A stretch of DNA of 16,817 nucleotides from SVTX01 sp045585895 (GTDB lineage Bacteria > Bacillota > Clostridia > Oscillospirales > CAG-272). A program made the translations under genes and the position numbers. Shown here in pieces: positions 13,996-16,817 of this stretch. How positions within the stretch are numbered: the stretch's first letter is position 1; each line of letters begins with the position of its first letter. Where the stretch lies: NCBI GenBank assembly GCA_045585895.1, contig JAZMZI010000022.1, forward strand, positions 1-16,817. Direction: 5' to 3'. A model generated the notes under the pieces. It made no database searches. It saw nothing but the letters and a program-made list of their open reading frames with translations, and was not told the origin of the DNA.

Positions 13996-15224
13996 AATAC
14001 TCAAATTCATTAAAATATATGAACGGTTTTCCAGCGGCTCAGACCTCCTCCGAGATCTCGCAAAAGCGAGCCTTGGAGCTTTGTCAAAGGCTGGGAAGGA
14101 TAAATCAGGGAGTGAGATGTATCTGTATCCCTGCTTGCGGCGCGGGTCACGTCTCCGCCGTAATGCTTGAATCGGTGATAAAGAACGCGGGACACAGCGT
14201 GGGCAGAATTACCTCGGCTTACGGCTACGATTCAAGAGCCTCTATATTTATCGGAGGCGAGATACCCTCGATCGCAGACTATAACGAGGCGGTGGAGGAG
14301 ATAAAAAACGCCGTTAAGCACTCTCCCGAGGTCCCCTATACCAAGGAGGAGACCACCTTCGCACTGGGACTTCTGCTATGTCAGATGTGCGGATGCGATT
14401 ACGTTATTCTGGAAGGTCTTTCCGATACGTATTTTTCTCTTGACGCGCTTTGCGCGCCTTATGAGCTTATAATAATTCCCACTGTCTACGACGGTACGGG
14501 GGCGAGGGATAAGATAAAGTGTATTTCCGACACTGTTCGCCGTGGAGCGCGTGAGGTGATAAGCGGAAATCAGAAGATAGAGATCTATAACGCCATCTCA
14601 AACGCCTGCGCGGTAAACGGAACCAAGCTTTACATTCCCGTAAAGGCGCAATTTGAGGTGAACGAGGTCAGCGCGCGCAGTATCGCCTTTTCCTACGCGG
14701 GACGCGAAGGATTCGTTATGAAAAATCCCTCGTATATGGCAAGAGATTGCGCCATGACTGTAATAGAGGCGGCTCTGGCTATGCGCCGCGGGGGCGTAAG
14801 GCTTCCGTGGAACTCTATTTCCGCAGGACTTGCCTCTTTTACGGGCAGCTCTTGCTTCGAGCTGATCTCTTTGGCGCCGCTTCTGGTGTTTGACGTTTCC
14901 TCGGTTCCCGAGGAGGCTGAGCTTTTGGTTCAGACAGCCAAGGAGCTTTGGGGAGAAGACGCGCTTGAGGGCGTGACTCTGTGTTTCGACTCGGATTCCC
15001 GTGAGGTCGCCTCTGCCTTCTACGGACGCGCCTCGAACGCTTTGATGTTTATTCCCGCCTGCTTTGAGGTGTTGCCCAGCGGAGTTGCGGCATTTGAAAC
15101 CGTAAAAAAGACTGCGCAAGAGGTGCATAAGCTTATAAAGGAAGGAAAAAGCGTGATCTGCCTTGGCAGAGTCGGCTTCGTTTTCCAGCTTAAGCACGAG
15201 CTGCTTAGAATAATGAACGGGTAA
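13992..15224 (+). CDS. FolC-like Mur-ligase-fold protein lacking the catalytic motifs (putative pseudoenzyme)
   Basis: The 410 residues run parallel to folylpolyglutamate synthase (FolC) from end to end, but the active-site blocks are degenerate. The P-loop position, normally GTNGKGS, reads PACGAGHVSA (47-56) and lacks the lysine. The block normally ending in GLGGRLDATN reads LEGLSDTYFSLDA (140-152). Where FolC has WPGR and then DGAHNP, this protein has FTGSSCFELISLAP and DVSSVP (283-306). The C-terminal GKSVICLGRVGF (385-396) fits the family's last strand. The frame is open and uninterrupted. Its ATG overlaps the amylase stop as ATGA, implying translational coupling, and a strong terminator follows. 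It has no signal peptide and is unusually Cys-rich for a cytoplasmic protein. Ligase activity seems unlikely; a binding or regulatory role is an inference. The FolC relationship is judged by eye from collinear blocks, and another Mur-ligase relative is possible. Confidence 0.7.
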   Translation: MKYSNSLKYMNGFPAAQTSSEISQKRALELCQRLGRINQGVRCICIPACGAGHVSAVMLESVIKNAGHSVGRITSAYGYDSRASIFIGGEIPSIADYNEAVEEIKNAVKHSPEVPYTKEETTFALGLLLCQMCGCDYVILEGLSDTYFSLDALCAPYELIIIPTVYDGTGARDKIKCISDTVRRGAREVISGNQKIEIYNAISNACAVNGTKLYIPVKAQFEVNEVSARSIAFSYAGREGFVMKNPSYMARDCAMTVIEAALAMRRGGVRLPWNSISAGLASFTGSSCFELISLAPLLVFDVSSVPEEAELLVQTAKELWGEDALEGVTLCFDSDSREVASAFYGRASNALMFIPACFEVLPSGVAAFETVKKTAQEVHKLIKEGKSVICLGRVGFVFQLKHELLRIMNG

Positions 15225-15225
15225 A

Positions 15226-15266
15226 AAAATGCTTGTCTCAACGTTGGGACAAGCATTTTCTTTTTT
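15226..15266 (+). terminator. Intrinsic terminator of the glycogen cluster
   Basis: The arms AAAATGCTTGTC (15226-15237) and GACAAGCATTTT (15248-15259) pair perfectly, extendable by a GU and a CG pair, and a C plus TTTTTT (15261-15266) follows. It starts one base after the FolC-like stop codon. The leading A-run would also give T-richness on the other strand, but no minus-strand gene ends nearby. Confidence 0.92.
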
Positions 15267-15333
15267 GCCGCATATACGGAGGTTCTGCGACCAATAATAA
15301 GTATATCTATTAATATAAGGAAGGGTAAAAATT

Positions 15334-16653
15334 ATGATAAAACCACAGATCGTAAAATGCAACGGAAGAGAGATACTTGATTCAAGAGGGAATCCCACTC
15401 TTGAGGCGACGGTTGTGCTTTCTGACGGCACTATTGGAGTTGCCGCAGTCCCCTCGGGCGCGTCCACGGGTATTTACGAGGCTCACGAGAAAAGGGACGG
15501 CGACAGCCGCCGCTACGGAGGCAAGGGCGTACTTGAGGCGGTGAACGGTATCTGCCGTCTTATATCCCCCGAGATCGTGGGTTGCTACGCCTCGGATCAG
15601 TCGGTGGTCGATCAGCTTATGATAAAGCTTGACGGAACCGAAAATAAAAGCAAGCTTGGCGCAAACGCGATTCTGGCGGTCTCCCTTGCTACCGCGAGAG
15701 CCTGCGCAAATGCTTACGGCATTCCGCTTTACCGCTGGATAGGCGGAGCGCGCGCAGTCAGACTTCCGATCCCAATGATGAATATTCTCAATGGCGGCGC
15801 TCACGCGTCAAACAACGTTGAGATTCAGGAATTTATGATAGTTCCCACCCTCGCACCCTCTTTTTCCGACGCTCTGCGAATGGGAAGTGAGATCTACCAC
15901 ACCCTTGGCAGGATATTGAAGGACAGAGGACTTTCGACCGCAGTCGGCGACGAGGGCGGCTTTGCGCCCGATCTTGAGTCTGACGAAAAGGCTATCGAAT
16001 TGATAATTTCGGCAATAAAGACGGCGGGATACGACACCGACACGGTTAAGATCGCCCTTGACGTGGCGGCAAGCGAATGGTACGACGAAAAGGCGGGTGT
16101 TTACCGTCTGCCCAAGCGCGGCAAAGAGTATAGCAGAGCCGAGCTTATAGGGTATTTTACCACGCTTGTGAGAGAATATCCCATAATTTCAATTGAAGAC
16201 CCCCTCGATCAGCGCGATTTCGAAGGCTGGCGCCATATAACCGAAGCGCTGGGTGAGAGCGTAATGCTTGTGGGTGACGATTTCTTCGTAACCAACCCCG
16301 AGAGATTTAAAAAGGGAATCGAAATGGGCGCGGCAAATGCGATCTTGGTAAAACCCAATCAGATCGGAACGCTTTCCGAGGTGATCTCGGTGACGAATCT
16401 TGCATCATCTTCGGGATATTCGTATATTATGTCCCACAGATCGGGCGAGACCGAGGATACGACTATTGCCGACCTTGCCGTCGGGCTCGGCGCGCCCTTC
16501 ATAAAGGCGGGCGCACCCTGCCGAAGTGACCGAGTGGCAAAATATAACAGGCTTCTCAGAATCGAAGCATCGCTCGGTCACTCGGCGACCTACGGTCTTG
16601 AGCCCGAAGGCATCAAACCCACCGCCGCCACCTATTGCGGAGATATGTGTTAA
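15334..16653 (+). CDS. eno: Enolase (phosphopyruvate hydratase)
   Basis: Enolase interconverts 2-phosphoglycerate and phosphoenolpyruvate in glycolysis. All key residues of the family are visible in the 439-residue product: SGASTG (41-46) in the mobile loop, H156 in GGAH, general base/acid pair E207 (GDEGGF) and K340 (LVKPNQIGT), metal ligands D243, E288 and D315, the SHRSGET block with H367, and K391. The start is supported by AAGGAAGGG (15317-15325) 8 bases upstream. Several positions differ from what I expect of the most conserved bacterial enolases (DDFFVTN for DDLFVTN, RSDR for RSER), and the C-terminus ends in an unusual EPEGIKPTAATYCGDMC tail. It could be a divergent second copy rather than the sole housekeeping enzyme. 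It lies behind the cluster terminator; I found no convincing promoter in the 67 bases between, where AT-rich sequence at 15295-15315 may hold a weak one. Confidence 0.96.
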   Translation: MIKPQIVKCNGREILDSRGNPTLEATVVLSDGTIGVAAVPSGASTGIYEAHEKRDGDSRRYGGKGVLEAVNGICRLISPEIVGCYASDQSVVDQLMIKLDGTENKSKLGANAILAVSLATARACANAYGIPLYRWIGGARAVRLPIPMMNILNGGAHASNNVEIQEFMIVPTLAPSFSDALRMGSEIYHTLGRILKDRGLSTAVGDEGGFAPDLESDEKAIELIISAIKTAGYDTDTVKIALDVAASEWYDEKAGVYRLPKRGKEYSRAELIGYFTTLVREYPIISIEDPLDQRDFEGWRHITEALGESVMLVGDDFFVTNPERFKKGIEMGAANAILVKPNQIGTLSEVISVTNLASSSGYSYIMSHRSGETEDTTIADLAVGLGAPFIKAGAPCRSDRVAKYNRLLRIEASLGHSATYGLEPEGIKPTAATYCGDMC

Positions 16654-16691
16654 ATTTTGGTTTATCGGTTAGTTGAACGACACCCTAAATC

Positions 16692-16817
16692 GTAGGGGCG
16701 GTCAGCGCAGAACCCCCAAAGCTCGGCTACGCTCGCTTCGGGGAACCCCACGCGCGCCCGCCATGGCGAACATTCAATAATAACGTTCACGGGGCGTCGA
16801 GGTAGCGAAGCGGCGCG
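16692..16817. repeat. Repeat-like tail after enolase
   Basis: The 13-mer GTAGGGGCGGTCA at 16692-16704 is identical to 9246-9258 in the glgA-glgP junction. Downstream, CCCCAAAGC (16714-16722) pairs with GCTTCGGGG (16735-16743) with one mismatch, and the sequence stays GC-rich to the window end with related AGCGAAGCGG pieces. There is no open frame I can support. It appears to be a dispersed intergenic repeat, truncated by the window edge. Confidence 0.55.

Overview
The window looks like chromosomal DNA from a low-to-mid GC Gram-positive of the class Clostridia, most likely an uncultured gut-type lineage. Evidence: the holB-ricT pair is typical of Firmicutes, the split ADP-glucose pyrophosphorylase (glgC plus a non-catalytic glgD) is essentially a Firmicutes trait, ribosome binding sites are strong AGGAGG types, and promoters match the sigma-A consensus closely. 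The genus cannot be named from sequence reading alone. No phage, plasmid, CRISPR, rRNA or tRNA genes were seen.

Layout. Bases 1-160 hold a strong stem-loop and a second folded stretch with no gene. Bases 161-2590 (minus strand) are a two-gene unit: holB (DNA polymerase III delta prime) then ricT (PSP1-domain protein), driven by a clear promoter at 2633-2661. Bases 2591-3289 are a long intergenic region between divergent genes. It holds a tandem GC-rich repeat, two concentric inverted repeats around about 2930 that may be one small repeat element, and a perfect-consensus promoter (3189-3217) for the plus-strand glycogen cluster. From 3290 the plus strand carries glgB (branching enzyme), glgC and glgD (ADP-glucose pyrophosphorylase subunits), glgA (glycogen synthase), glgP (phosphorylase), an intracellular GH13 amylase/neopullulanase-type enzyme, and a FolC-like protein that has lost the family's catalytic motifs. 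A strong intrinsic terminator (15226-15266) ends the cluster. Enolase (15334-16653) follows, then a repeat-like tail to the window end.

How it works together: GlgC/GlgD make ADP-glucose from glucose-1-phosphate and ATP, GlgA elongates and GlgB branches glycogen; GlgP and the GH13 enzyme break it down again. Enolase downstream is a glycolytic step that would use the released sugar. The FolC-like gene overlaps the amylase stop codon by 4 bases, so it is probably co-translated, but its role is unknown.

The most unusual signal is non-coding. The glgD-glgA and glgP-amylase junctions each carry an array of six consecutive hairpins. The hairpin sequences differ between the two copies, but the architecture is the same: four GAA linkers, helices that close with AT/RT pairs, and a shared ending of TAAGGTR plus a GAAAA...TTTTC hairpin. 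This looks like a structured RNA or repeat family. The second strong candidate is the intact but apparently catalytically dead FolC/Mur-ligase-fold protein tied to glycogen metabolism.
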